Below are positions 1 through 9,405 of a DNA stretch of 64,000 bases, one piece after another. Numbering within the stretch: position 1 is the first letter of the stretch; each line of letters opens with the position of its first letter. The stretch lies in the NCBI GenBank assembly GCA_903912525.1, contig CAIWHK010000042.1, forward strand, positions 1 to 64,000, written 5' to 3'. The translations under genes and the position numbers were made by a program. Under the pieces are notes generated by a model, which was not told the DNA's origin, made no database searches, and saw nothing but the letters and a program-made list of their open reading frames with translations. The stretch is from an uncultured bacterium. GTDB taxonomy: Bacteria > Krumholzibacteriota > Krumholzibacteriia > LZORAL124-64-63.

Positions 1-919
1 GGGCAGGCGCCCCGGCGGCGACGGCCGGCGCCCCCGCCTGCGAGCCGCCCTCGGCCGCCCACTGCAGCTGCAGCTTCACGTCGTGCGCGCTCTGCACGCG
101 GTCGGCCGGGTCCTTGGCCAGGCAGGTCGCCACCAGGCGGTCGAACGCCGGCGGGGTCAGCGGCACGAGCTGCGACACCGGCGCCGGCTGCACGGTCATG
201 ATGGCGGAGATCAGCGAGGCCTGGCTGCGCCCCTCGAAGACCCGCTTGCCGGTCGCCATCTCGTACAGCACGCAGCCGAGCGACCAGAGATCGCTGCGCG
301 CGTCGGCTTCGACGCCCTCGAGCTGCTCGGGCGCCATGTACTGGAACGTGCCGAGGATCGTGCCCTCGGCCGTCAGCGGCGCAGCCACCGTGGGGGAATT
401 CGTCATCGTCGCCATCGAGGCGCTGCCCGGCGTCGCGGCCAGCCCGGTCGCCCGCGCCAGGCCGAAGTCCATCAGCTTCGTGCCTGACTTCGTCAGCATC
501 ACGTTGCCGGGCTTCAGGTCGCGGTGGATGATGCCCGCGCGATGCGCGCGGTCCAGCGCGTCGGCGATCTGCGCGCCGATGCGCAGCACCTCGGCGATCG
601 GCAGCGTGCCCTTGGCCAGGCGCTGCGCCAGCGTCTCGCCATCGACCAGTTCCATCACCAGGTAGTCGACCTCGCCCTCGCGGCCGATGTCGTGCAGCGT
701 GCAGATGTGCGGATGGTTGAGCGATGACACGGCGCGGGCCTCGCGCTCGAAGCGCGCGCGCACCTCGGGATTGTCGGAAAGGTGCGACGGAAGGACCTTG
801 ACCGCGACCTCGCGACCCAGTCGCGTGTCCTTCGCGCGGTAGACCTCGCCCATGCCGCCGGCGCCCAGGGGCGCGATGATTTCATAGGGGCCCAGGCGTG
901 TGCCGGCGGTCAGGGTCAT
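1..919 (-). CDS. Ser/Thr protein kinase, propeller type (C-terminus cut by window edge)
   Basis: This is a Hanks-type kinase that should sit in the inner membrane and phosphorylate proteins on Ser/Thr. The visible 306 residues start MTLTAGTRLGPYE and carry the glycine-rich loop GAGGMGEVY, the ATP-binding Lys near residue 41 (VAVKVL), HRDLKPGN, DFGLA and APEQL, so the kinase domain is complete. The membrane segment and C-terminal beta-propeller seen in its three neighbours lie beyond base 1. The ATG at 919 overlaps the TGA of the upstream kinase (ATGA), so it is the last visible member of a translationally coupled array. The kinase part is most like the gene at 3597-6338. The identity is certain; its substrate cannot be told from sequence. 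Confidence 0.9.
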   Translation of the reverse strand, partial: MTLTAGTRLGPYEIIAPLGAGGMGEVYRAKDTRLGREVAVKVLPSHLSDNPEVRARFEREARAVSSLNHPHICTLHDIGREGEVDYLVMELVDGETLAQRLAKGTLPIAEVLRIGAQIADALDRAHRAGIIHRDLKPGNVMLTKSGTKLMDFGLARATGLAATPGSASMATMTNSPTVAAPLTAEGTILGTFQYMAPEQLEGVEADARSDLWSLGCVLYEMATGKRVFEGRSQASLISAIMTVQPAPVSQLVPLTPPAFDRLVATCLAKDPADRVQSAHDVKLQLQWAAEGGSQAGAPAVAAGAPA

Positions 920-3591
920 GGATGCCTGCTTCCGTTCCAGCCGAGTATCAGGTGCAGCGCCGGCTCCTCCGGGCTGTTCGGCTGGACCAGAGCCAGGAAG
1001 CGCCGGTGGTCGGCGGCCGGCGAGAGATCGATCACGTCCGGCGGCAAGGTGAACATCCGGGCGGGATCACCGAGCTTCAGGTCCATGCCGGCCGGCGTGA
1101 CGGCCACGGCCCAGAACGAGATCTCGCCACCGTCGTCGTTCGCGAAGACGAGTTCGCGGTTGTCGTCGCGCCAGTGGGGCCTCAACCCGCCGCCGGTCGA
1201 GACCTGCCACTTGCGATCGAGGTCCGGGAACGAGCGCACGAAGACCTCGGCGCGCCCCGATTCATCCGAGACGTAGGCGAGCCAGCGGCCGTCCGGCGAC
1301 AGGCGCGGAGACGACTGATTGAATTCGCCCGTCAGCAGGGCGCGGGCCGAGCCGGCCTGGAGGTCGGCGACCCAGACCTGGCTGTCGGACCGGCCGGCGC
1401 GAGGCCTCCCGGTGAAGAACAGCAGGCGTCCGTCGGCCGACCATTCGACGTTGTCGGTATCCACCTCGCGGGCGGAGACGACCCGCTCTTTCGGGCGGGT
1501 GCCGGCGGCGAGTTGTGTGTACAAGTCCTCGGTCCCGGTGTCGCGATTGCCGAAAGCGATGTGCCGACCGTCCGGCGACCATGCCGGCGCGTAGGAATCG
1601 TTCTGGTCGCGTGTCAGGCGCGAGACCGTCCCGCGCGCCAGGTCGACCGTCCACAACTGCGACATGCCGGAGGGATCGCCCATCTCGGCCACGACCTGCG
1701 TGCCGTCGGGCGACAGGAGGATGGAATCGAACTTCGTGCGCAGGCCGAGCGGTTCGCCGCGGCGACCGTCCCGGTCGAGCCAGGCCAGGTCGGTCAGCGG
1801 CAGGTCCTCGGCCATGGTGAACGCGATGTCGCCGTCCGCGCCGGCGCTCGCGCGCACGTAGCCGGAATTGGATCCGAAGCCGACCTGCCTGGCGACGGAG
1901 ACCGCCGGGGCGCCGACTGCGAACGACCCGAGGTCGAACGGGACGGCGGTCAGGTCGCCGTTGCGCCGGACCAGGAGGTGTCCCGAGGGCAGCAGCAGGA
2001 AGGCGCCGTCATCCTCGAGCACCCGTTTCGGTGCGCCGCCGTCCACCGAGCCCAGGTAGATGCCGCCGACTTCGGCCAGGACACGGGCGTTGTTGCTCCA
2101 GAGCGTGTACAGGAAGTGCTTGCCGTCGGGCAGCCAGACCGGGAACCGGTGGGACGCGTCCACCAGCGTGGTGTCGACCTGCGTAAGCGCCTGCGGCGTT
2201 CCGCCCGCCGCCGGCACGCGCCACAGGCCGGAGTTGGACCCGGGCGTGTAGATGATCTCGCCGTCCTTCGACCAGTCGCCGCCCCGCGCGGTGGTGACGC
2301 CGGTGACGATGGTCTGGATCGCGCCGTCGTCGATGGACAGGCGGTGCAGGGCGTCGCCCCGCTGGAAGGCGAGGGAGCGCGAGTCGGGCGACCAGAATGG
2401 GGGGCCGGCGCCCTCGGTCCCTTTCAGCGGCTTGAATTCGAAGCTGTCCAGCGAACGGAGCCACAGGCGCGTGGTGCGCGTGGAGTCGGCGGCGACCAGG
2501 ACCAGCAGGCGGCCGTCCGGCGAGATGACCGGGACCGTATTGGCGACGTGGTGCTGCCCGCGGGGGAATTCGATCTCGACGCGGCGTTCTTCCACCGGCG
2601 GCGCGTGCGGTCCGGACAGGAGCCCGCTCCCGAGCCAGGCCGCCGCAAGCACGGCCGCCAGGACCCAGGGCGCCCAGATGGTCACGGGCGACTTCCGGAT
2701 GACCGCGGTCGCGCTCAGGCCCCCCAGGCCCAGCGCGCCGGGTTCCAGGGCGATGCGTGCCTCGCCGATCGCCTGCAGGCGCTGCTTCATGTCCTTGGCC
2801 AGGCAGCGGCGCAACAGTTCGCGCAGTTGCAGCGGCGTTGTGGCCGGGAGGGCATCCCAATCGGGCTCGCGCTCCAGAATCCGTGCCACCATGTCGGACA
2901 CGGTCTCGCCCTCGTAGACACGTCGCGCCGTCAGGCACTCGTAGAGCACACAGCCGAACGACCAGATGTCCGTGCGCCGGTCGACCGCCTTGCCGCGCGC
3001 CTGTTCGGGACTCATGTAGGCCGCGGTCCCGAGGATCACCCCGGCAGCGGTGGCCGCGTAGGACATGGTCGGCGAGGCGGACAGGTGCAGGTCCGAAGAC
3101 GAGCCGTGCGCCGCGGCGCCCTTGGCCAGCCCGAAGTCCAGCACCTTCACCGTGCCGTCGGGCCGGAGCATGACGTTGCCCGGCTTGAGGTCACGGTGGA
3201 CGACGCCGGCGTCGTGTGCGGCCTCGACGGCCGCGGCGACCTGCCGGCAGACGTCCATCGCCTCGTCCAGGGGCAATGGGCCCCTCGCCAGGCGGGCGGC
3301 CAGCGTCTCGCCCTCGACCAGTTCGAGGACGAGGTAGCGGTGCCCTTCGGCCACCTCGAGCCCGTGGATGCCGGCGATGTTGGGGTGCGACAGTGACGCC
3401 AGCAGTTTTGCCTCGCGCTCGAACCGGGCCAGCCTCTCGGGATCGTCGGCGAAAGCGTCGGGCAGGGCCTTGATGGCGACGTCGCGGTCGAGCCGACCGT
3501 CGCGGGCGCGGTAGACCTCGCCCATGCCGCCGGCGCCCAGCGGCGCGACGACTTCGTAGGGGCCCAAGCGGGTTCCGGGTGACAATGCCAT
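916..3591 (-). CDS. Membrane Ser/Thr kinase with C-terminal TolB/WD40-like propeller
   Basis: An 891-residue Hanks-type kinase. Residues 1-270 or so hold the kinase domain: GAGGMGEVY loop, Lys41 in VAIK, HRD at 132-134, DFGLA and the SPEQ activation-segment end. A single hydrophobic segment (WAPWVLAAVLAAAWLGSG) follows. The remaining half or more has repeated SPDG(R/T)-type strands (WSPDSRSLAF, SPDGRHIAFG, SPDGRWLAYV) typical of PD40/TolB-like propellers, presumably periplasmic. The start was taken at the ATG giving MALSPGTRLGPYE, in line with its paralogues; the frame stays open far upstream, but only as antisense to the neighbour. It lies 5 bases after the stop of the next kinase and overlaps the following one by 4 bases. 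It is the most divergent of the four kinase domains. A signal sensed by the propeller is inferred. Confidence 0.92.
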   Translation of the reverse strand: MALSPGTRLGPYEVVAPLGAGGMGEVYRARDGRLDRDVAIKALPDAFADDPERLARFEREAKLLASLSHPNIAGIHGLEVAEGHRYLVLELVEGETLAARLARGPLPLDEAMDVCRQVAAAVEAAHDAGVVHRDLKPGNVMLRPDGTVKVLDFGLAKGAAAHGSSSDLHLSASPTMSYAATAAGVILGTAAYMSPEQARGKAVDRRTDIWSFGCVLYECLTARRVYEGETVSDMVARILEREPDWDALPATTPLQLRELLRRCLAKDMKQRLQAIGEARIALEPGALGLGGLSATAVIRKSPVTIWAPWVLAAVLAAAWLGSGLLSGPHAPPVEERRVEIEFPRGQHHVANTVPVISPDGRLLVLVAADSTRTTRLWLRSLDSFEFKPLKGTEGAGPPFWSPDSRSLAFQRGDALHRLSIDDGAIQTIVTGVTTARGGDWSKDGEIIYTPGSNSGLWRVPAAGGTPQALTQVDTTLVDASHRFPVWLPDGKHFLYTLWSNNARVLAEVGGIYLGSVDGGAPKRVLEDDGAFLLLPSGHLLVRRNGDLTAVPFDLGSFAVGAPAVSVARQVGFGSNSGYVRASAGADGDIAFTMAEDLPLTDLAWLDRDGRRGEPLGLRTKFDSILLSPDGTQVVAEMGDPSGMSQLWTVDLARGTVSRLTRDQNDSYAPAWSPDGRHIAFGNRDTGTEDLYTQLAAGTRPKERVVSAREVDTDNVEWSADGRLLFFTGRPRAGRSDSQVWVADLQAGSARALLTGEFNQSSPRLSPDGRWLAYVSDESGRAEVFVRSFPDLDRKWQVSTGGGLRPHWRDDNRELVFANDDGGEISFWAVAVTPAGMDLKLGDPARMFTLPPDVIDLSPAADHRRFLALVQPNSPEEPALHLILGWNGSRHP

Positions 3592-3596
3592 CGCGC

Positions 3597-6338
3597 CTAC
3601 TTCCCTTCGACCTTGGCGGTCCATCCGGTGATGAGCGTCACCGGCGAGGCCAGGTCTTCCTGCAAGGCCCGCGTGACGAGCATCCGCGAGCCGTCGGCAC
3701 TGACGTCGTAGCGCCAGTGGCCACCGGCGCCGTGGAACTGGAAGAGCTTCGTCGATGACCCGGCCGAGAACGACGGCGCGGCCGGGTCCACCTGGACCGC
3801 GACGATGAAGTTGTCCTTGTCGACGTAGAACAGCTCGCGGCCGTCGCTTCGCCAGCGCGCCTCGGTGCCGCCGTTCTGCGAGACCTGCCACTTGCCGCCA
3901 CCGGCGCGCGCGGCCACGTAGACCTCGCGCCGCCCCGACTCGATCGACTCGTAGGAGTAGTAGCGGCCGTCGGGCGAGAATTGCGCGTTCGACTGGTCGC
4001 TGACGCCCGTTCCCACCAGCACCGTCGGCGCGCCGCCGGACATGGGGATCACGGCGAGGCCCCGGCCCGCGGGCTCCGCGCTCTCCGGGTTGTCGTAGAG
4101 CAGGTCCCGCCCGTCCGGCGAGACGCTGCGAGGCCACAGGAAGCCGGTCTGTGTGAAGGAAATGCTGCGCAGCACCCGCCCGTCGGTCGAGATCTCGTCG
4201 ATCTGCGAATTCGATTCCGCGCCCCGGTTGTTTGAGGCCAGGATGCGGTCGCCGACAGGGTGCCAGATGGCCCCGGGATGGTCGTACTGGTCGACGGTCA
4301 GCCGCGTGCGGCGCCCGCTGCCGAGGTCGACCAGCCAGACGTCGGAGACGCCGCGTTCACGGTTCGCGATCGGCATCACCGACCACTTGTCGTTGGGTGA
4401 CAACTCGGGCGTGCCGCCGTAGGTGTAGTCGGCCGGCTCGCCGACATCGCCCAGTTCGTGACCGCCGCGGTCGAGCCACATCAGCTGGGTGCGCGTCTGG
4501 TTGTGCCCCGTCATGCAGGCCAGCACGCCATTGGTCGACACCGCGAACACGCCGCGGCTGAACCGCTCATCCACGCGCGCATCATCGACCAGGGGCACGG
4601 CCGAACCCGAGACGGCGCCCGAACCCGGGTCGAACCGCTGGGCGACGAGCACACCCTCCCGGATGTAGAGGAGGTGCCTGGAGGCGTAGCAGACGTTCGA
4701 GGCGACTTCCAGGACATGCGTCCGCTTGGTCGACCCGAGCTCGCCCATCAGGATCGCCGGCTCCCGGCCTGCACCGGCGCCGCTGCGCCGCGCCAGGTAG
4801 AGGAAGTGCTTCCCGTCGGGCAGGAACCACGGGTAGCGGTGCGTCGACTCCTCGCGCGCCGCATCGAGCGCGGTGGCCGCCGTGACTTTGCCGCCGTCGT
4901 CCTTCACCTGCCAGATGGGCCCGACGGCCGTGCTGCCGTAGATGATGACGCCCGTGCTGCTCCATGAGGCGCCGCGCGAGTCGATGTCCTCGGCCAGCGT
5001 GATGACGGCGCCGCCGCCTGTGTCCACACGCTTGAGTTTATCGCCGGCGAAGAAGCCGAGGCTGCGGCCGTCGGGCGAGAAGAACGGCCCCTCGGCGTCC
5101 TCGGTGCCGGGAATGGGGCGCGCGTCGTTCGCGTTGATCGAGCGCACCCAGAGCATGTCCGGGCCTTCGCCGTTGCGTGCGCAGAACGCGACCAGCTTCC
5201 CGTCGGGCGACAGGGCCAGCGGCATCGGGCTGTCCGTGCTCGACGAGAACACGACGCCCGTCGGGGGCAGGATGGAGGCGTGCACGCCGCCGCCGGCAGT
5301 GCTGCCGCCGCCGCTGCCGCCGCCGTGCAGCGCGCGCCAGGCGAAGAAGCCGGCCGCCAGCAGGCACACCGCGGCGATTGCCCACGGCACGAACGACGGC
5401 CGCCGCTTCACCGCCTGAGCCTGGAATGTCGGCGCGACCATCGACACGCTGGCCGGGCCGCCCTCGGCCGCCCACCGCAGCTGCAGCTTCACGTCGTGCG
5501 CGGTCTGGATGCGGTCGTCCGGGTCCTTCGCCAGCATCGCGCCCACCAGCCGGTCGAGTGCCGGCGGGCTGACGGGCACCAATTGGCCCAGCGGCTGCGG
5601 CACGTCGCGCATGATCGCGCTGATCAGGCTGGCCTGGCTCTTCCCCTCGAAGGCGCGGCGGCCGGTGGCCATCTCGTACAGCACGCAGCCGAGCGACCAC
5701 AGGTCGCTGCGCGCGTCGGCCTCGCGGCCGTCGAGCTGCTCGGGCGCCATGTACTGGAACGTGCCGACGATGGTGCCCTCGGCCGTCAGCGGCGCGGCGA
5801 TGGTGGGCGACTGCGACAGCGCCGCCATCGTCAGGCTGCTGCCGTCGGCGGGGCCCGCAAGTCCTGTCGCGCGCGCGAGGCCGAAGTCCATCAGCTTCGT
5901 GCCGGACTTCGTCAGCATCACGTTGCCGGGCTTCAGGTCGCGGTGGATGATGCCGGCGCGATGCGCGCGGTCCAGCGCGTCGGCGATCTGCGCGCCGATT
6001 TGCAGCACCTCGGCGATCGGCAGCGTGCCCTTGGCCAGGCGCTGCGCCAGCGTCTCGCCGTCGACCAGCTCCATCACCAGGTAGTCGATGTTCCCCTCGC
6101 GGCCGATGTCGTGCAGCGTGCAGATGTGCGGATGGTTCAGCGACGAGACGGCGCGGGCCTCGCGCTCGAAGCGCGCGCGCACCTCGGGGTTGTCCGACAG
6201 GTGCGAGGGCAACACCTTGACAGCGACCTCGCGGCCGAGGCGCGTGTCCTTCGCGCGGTAGACCTCGCCCATGCCGCCGGCGCCGAGCGGCGCTGTGACT
6301 TCGTAGGGACCCAGGCGTGTTCCGGGGCTGAGCGTCAT
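3597..6338 (-). CDS. Membrane Ser/Thr kinase with C-terminal TolB/WD40-like propeller
   Basis: A 913-residue paralogue of the adjacent kinases. The cytoplasmic N-terminal domain has GAGGMGEVYRAKD, the catalytic Lys in VAVKVL, HRDLKPGN, DFGLARA and APEQLDG. A transmembrane segment (VPWAIAAVCLLAAGFFAW) is followed by a Gly/Ser-rich linker and a long propeller with SPDGK, SPDGR and SPND repeats. The start ATG at 6338 overlaps the TGA of the upstream kinase. The stop is TAG. Its kinase half is very close to the partial kinase at the window edge, which suggests recent duplication. As in such receptors generally, the propeller would face the periplasm; no ligand can be read from the sequence. Confidence 0.92.
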   Translation of the reverse strand: MTLSPGTRLGPYEVTAPLGAGGMGEVYRAKDTRLGREVAVKVLPSHLSDNPEVRARFEREARAVSSLNHPHICTLHDIGREGNIDYLVMELVDGETLAQRLAKGTLPIAEVLQIGAQIADALDRAHRAGIIHRDLKPGNVMLTKSGTKLMDFGLARATGLAGPADGSSLTMAALSQSPTIAAPLTAEGTIVGTFQYMAPEQLDGREADARSDLWSLGCVLYEMATGRRAFEGKSQASLISAIMRDVPQPLGQLVPVSPPALDRLVGAMLAKDPDDRIQTAHDVKLQLRWAAEGGPASVSMVAPTFQAQAVKRRPSFVPWAIAAVCLLAAGFFAWRALHGGGSGGGSTAGGGVHASILPPTGVVFSSSTDSPMPLALSPDGKLVAFCARNGEGPDMLWVRSINANDARPIPGTEDAEGPFFSPDGRSLGFFAGDKLKRVDTGGGAVITLAEDIDSRGASWSSTGVIIYGSTAVGPIWQVKDDGGKVTAATALDAAREESTHRYPWFLPDGKHFLYLARRSGAGAGREPAILMGELGSTKRTHVLEVASNVCYASRHLLYIREGVLVAQRFDPGSGAVSGSAVPLVDDARVDERFSRGVFAVSTNGVLACMTGHNQTRTQLMWLDRGGHELGDVGEPADYTYGGTPELSPNDKWSVMPIANRERGVSDVWLVDLGSGRRTRLTVDQYDHPGAIWHPVGDRILASNNRGAESNSQIDEISTDGRVLRSISFTQTGFLWPRSVSPDGRDLLYDNPESAEPAGRGLAVIPMSGGAPTVLVGTGVSDQSNAQFSPDGRYYSYESIESGRREVYVAARAGGGKWQVSQNGGTEARWRSDGRELFYVDKDNFIVAVQVDPAAPSFSAGSSTKLFQFHGAGGHWRYDVSADGSRMLVTRALQEDLASPVTLITGWTAKVEGK

Positions 6339-9028
6339 TCGTTCTCCGTCTTCCGGTTCCAGTTGAGCAGGATCGACAGCGACGGCGGTTCGGCGTCGCC
6401 GACCGCGATGGAGGCCAGGAAGCGCTGGTGGTCCGGGCTTGGGGCCAGGTAAGCCGTTCCCGGCGGCGCCCGGAACAGCACGCGCGAGGCGCCGATCTGG
6501 AGATCCGGTGCCAGTTGGACGGCAATGGCGCGGACGTTGCCGTCCGGCTCCTGGACCAGGACCTCGGTGCCGTCCTGCGACCAGTGGAATGAACTGGTGG
6601 CCGTGAAGGGCACGACGCCGTTCGTGGTCACCTGCTGGTGGCCGGACGCGACGGGAAAGGCCTGGGCGTAGATCTGGTCCCGACCCGATTCGTCGGAGCG
6701 GTACGCGACCCAGCGTCCATCGGGCGAAATCCAGCCGCCGCCTTCGTTGGCCTGCGAGTGCGCGATCGGGATCGGCCGGCGGTCGCCTTCGAGCGGCACC
6801 ATGCAGACGTCCCAGCCCGTCGCGGGCTCCGGTTGCTCGAACAGGATGTACTTCCCGTCGGGCGTCCAGCCGTGCGTGTTCTTGAAGATGTTGTCGGAAC
6901 CGAAGACAAGCTCCGGCGCCGCGGACGGATCCAGGGACCTGACGAAGATGTCCTGCGGGCCGGTGGGGTTGGAGCCGTAGGCGATCCGCTTTCCGTCCGG
7001 TGACCACACATAGGACAGCAGGTAGTTCGCCGGAGGCGACGGGAGCCGGAGCGACGTGCCGCGATTCAAGTCGATCAGCAGCAGGTCCATCTCGGTCGGG
7101 GAAATCCGCCGTCCCGCCACGGCGCGCTGTCCGTCCGGGGCGATGGCGAACTCCTCGTAGTGCCCGGCCGGCACCGGCAACGTGGACAGGCGGCGGCCGC
7201 CGCGATCGAGCATGACGAGCGTCGTGTTGGACAAGACTCCGTTCGGGTGCATCAGGATGCCGCTCCGCGAGATCGACACGGCGCTGGCTCCGTCGTAGCC
7301 CTTGACCGTGGGCGCCTCGCCCAACGGGATCGGCTTGCCGGAGAGTTTCAGGGTCCGCGGATCGAACGGCTGCGCGATGAGTTGTCCGTTGCGTGAGAGG
7401 AGCAAATGGCCGGGCGCGGCGTAGACGGCCGCGGTTTCCGCGCTGGTCAACACGGTGCGGTCGTCCGAGCCGAGCGTCCCCAACTGGACCTCATAGCCGC
7501 CCTGGCGGTAGGGAAGGGCCACGTACAGGAAATGTCGCCCGTCCGGCAGGAACTCCGGGAAGCGGAAGGCCGTCTCCTTGCGGGCGGCGTCGGGCTTGAG
7601 GATCTCCACCGCTTCGCCGCCGTCGGCGGACACGCGCCAGAGCCCGCCGGCCGTCGTCGGCGCAAACACGATGTCGCCGCCCTGGCCCCAGGTGGCGCCG
7701 CGCGGGTCCGGAGCGGCGCAGATCACCTGGGGCGGGCCGCCCGCGATCGCCACCTTCTTCAGGCGGCCTTCACTGAAGAAGCCGAGCCAGCGGCTGTCGG
7801 GGGACCAGAACGGGATGAGCGCATTCTCGGTGCCGGGCACGGGTTGAAACGTCAGCGCGCTCAGTCCACGCAGCCACAGGCGCGTGGCGCCCGTCGAGTC
7901 GGTTGCCGTGCACGCCAGCCAGCGCCCGTCCGGCGAGATCGCCGAGGCGTTGGCGCTGTCACTGAGCAACAGCCCCGTCGGCGCCGTCACGGCAAAGCGC
8001 ATCGGCGGCGCCGGGAGGTCCTTGCCGCCCAGTCGTGGCACCGCGAACGCCGCCAATGCCGTCGCGACGGCGATGGCTGCGACCAGCCAGGGCCAGCGGC
8101 CGGCGTTGCGGCGCGCCCCCGCCGATTCGCCGCGCTCGCCGGCGTGGGCCTCGCTGCCGGCGGCCGCGAGCCATTTCAGTTCCCGCCCCAGGTCGCCTGC
8201 ATGCTGCCACCGCTCTTCGGGGTCTTTGGCCAGGCACTGCCGGACCACGCGCTCGAGCCCGGGCGGCGTCAGCGGCGCCAGGCTGGGCAGTGGCGCCGGT
8301 TGGGTGGTCATGATGGCCGCGATCAGGCTCGCCTGGCTGGTGCCTTCGAAGGCGCGCTTGCCGGTCGTCATCTCGTAGAGCACGCAGCCGAGCGCCCACA
8401 GGTCCGCGCGCACGTCGCATTCGCGGCCCTCGAGCTGTTCCGGGGCCATGTAAGCCAGCGTGCCGATGATCGCCCCGGCGGTGGTCAGCGGCGTCGTCAT
8501 GGTCGGCATCTGGGTCAGCGGGGGTACAGCGCCGCTGCCGGCCCCCGGCGTGCCCGTCGCCACGGCCAGGCCGAAGTCCATGAGCTTGGCGCCCGTCCTG
8601 GTCAGCATGACGTTGCCCGGCTTCAGGTCGCGATGGACGACGCCGGCGCGGTGGGCGCGGTTCAGCGCGTCGGCGACCTGGGCGCCGATCTGCAGGACAT
8701 CGGCCAGGGGCAGCGCGCCACGGCCGATGCGGTCGGCCAGCGTCTCGCCCTCGACCAGTTCCATCACCAGGTAATCGGTGTCGCCCTCGCGACCGATGTC
8801 GTGGAGCGTGCAGATATGGGGGTGATTGAGCGCAGAGACGGAGCGTGCCTCGCGCTCGAAACGCGCGCGGAGTTCAGCGCTGGCCGAAAGGTGTTGCGGC
8901 AGCACCTTGACGGCCACGTCGCGGCCCAGGCGCGTGTCGCGTGCGCGGTAGACCTCGCCCATGCCGCCGGCGCCCAGCGGCGCGACGATTTCGTAGGGGC
9001 CGAGCCGGGTACCGGCCGCCAGCGCCAT
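6335..9028 (-). CDS. Membrane Ser/Thr kinase with C-terminal TolB/WD40-like propeller; first gene of array
   Basis: An 897-residue kinase and the promoter-proximal member of the four-gene array. It has GAGGMGEVYRARD, Lys in VAVKVL, HRDLKPGN, DFGLAVA and APEQLEG, then a transmembrane stretch (WPWLVAAIAVATALAAFAV) and a propeller with SPDGRWLACT, SPDSRWLGFF and SPDGKRIAYG repeats. The ATG at 9028 gives MALAAGTRLGPYE. The 377-base gap upstream is the only sizeable spacing ahead of the array, so transcription of all four probably starts there. The array plus propellers resembles sensor-kinase expansions in Acidobacteria and related lineages (family knowledge). Substrates are unknown. Confidence 0.92.
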   Translation of the reverse strand: MALAAGTRLGPYEIVAPLGAGGMGEVYRARDTRLGRDVAVKVLPQHLSASAELRARFEREARSVSALNHPHICTLHDIGREGDTDYLVMELVEGETLADRIGRGALPLADVLQIGAQVADALNRAHRAGVVHRDLKPGNVMLTRTGAKLMDFGLAVATGTPGAGSGAVPPLTQMPTMTTPLTTAGAIIGTLAYMAPEQLEGRECDVRADLWALGCVLYEMTTGKRAFEGTSQASLIAAIMTTQPAPLPSLAPLTPPGLERVVRQCLAKDPEERWQHAGDLGRELKWLAAAGSEAHAGERGESAGARRNAGRWPWLVAAIAVATALAAFAVPRLGGKDLPAPPMRFAVTAPTGLLLSDSANASAISPDGRWLACTATDSTGATRLWLRGLSALTFQPVPGTENALIPFWSPDSRWLGFFSEGRLKKVAIAGGPPQVICAAPDPRGATWGQGGDIVFAPTTAGGLWRVSADGGEAVEILKPDAARKETAFRFPEFLPDGRHFLYVALPYRQGGYEVQLGTLGSDDRTVLTSAETAAVYAAPGHLLLSRNGQLIAQPFDPRTLKLSGKPIPLGEAPTVKGYDGASAVSISRSGILMHPNGVLSNTTLVMLDRGGRRLSTLPVPAGHYEEFAIAPDGQRAVAGRRISPTEMDLLLIDLNRGTSLRLPSPPANYLLSYVWSPDGKRIAYGSNPTGPQDIFVRSLDPSAAPELVFGSDNIFKNTHGWTPDGKYILFEQPEPATGWDVCMVPLEGDRRPIPIAHSQANEGGGWISPDGRWVAYRSDESGRDQIYAQAFPVASGHQQVTTNGVVPFTATSSFHWSQDGTEVLVQEPDGNVRAIAVQLAPDLQIGASRVLFRAPPGTAYLAPSPDHQRFLASIAVGDAEPPSLSILLNWNRKTENE

Positions 9029-9405
9029 GTCACGCCTCCATCGCCAGGGACGCCTGCTGCCGTCGGGTCAGGGGTTGGCCTTACCGGGGGCGCTGCGTTT
9101 TCCTGCGGCGCCGTTTCAGCATCGAAACATGATAGAATTATTCCGATTTTGTGACCATAAGAATCAGTCTCAATTCCTGGGAATTAGCCCGCCACGGGCC
9201 TGACCCTCAAAGGATGGCCGCAGTCGCATAAGTGTTTATTGGAAAACAGCTTATAAATTTTGTGCGATCCACTCCCTTTTTCTCCCTCACGGGGAACTTT
9301 CCCGCCCACCGATTCCGTTGTCCCCCCGCAAGCGTCGTGGCGCGTGCGCATCGGTTGCCGCATCCGCCACCGCTGATGTCCAGACCGCATCCGGAGGTAA
9401 GTTGC
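9029..9405. promoter_or_regulatory. AT-rich divergent intergenic region between kinase array and secreted-protein pair
   Basis: This 377-base gap separates the leftward kinase array from the rightward secreted proteins. Two stretches are strikingly AT-rich for this genome (about 9120-9185 and 9228-9262, the latter with TATAAA at 9252-9257), as expected for promoters. No confident -35/-10 pair could be assigned. A Fur-box-like 15-mer lies at 9158-9172. I see no gene in it; open frames on the plus strand run into the secreted protein without a ribosome-binding site. Confidence 0.5.
9158..9172. promoter_or_regulatory. Possible Fur-type operator (weak)
   Basis: The 15-mer TAAGAATCAGTCTCA agrees at 13 of 15 positions with the Fur-box core TGAGAATCATTCTCA. 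It lies between divergent genes, 130 bases from the kinase start. One partial site is weak evidence, and no fur gene or iron-uptake gene is visible in the window. Confidence 0.2.
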
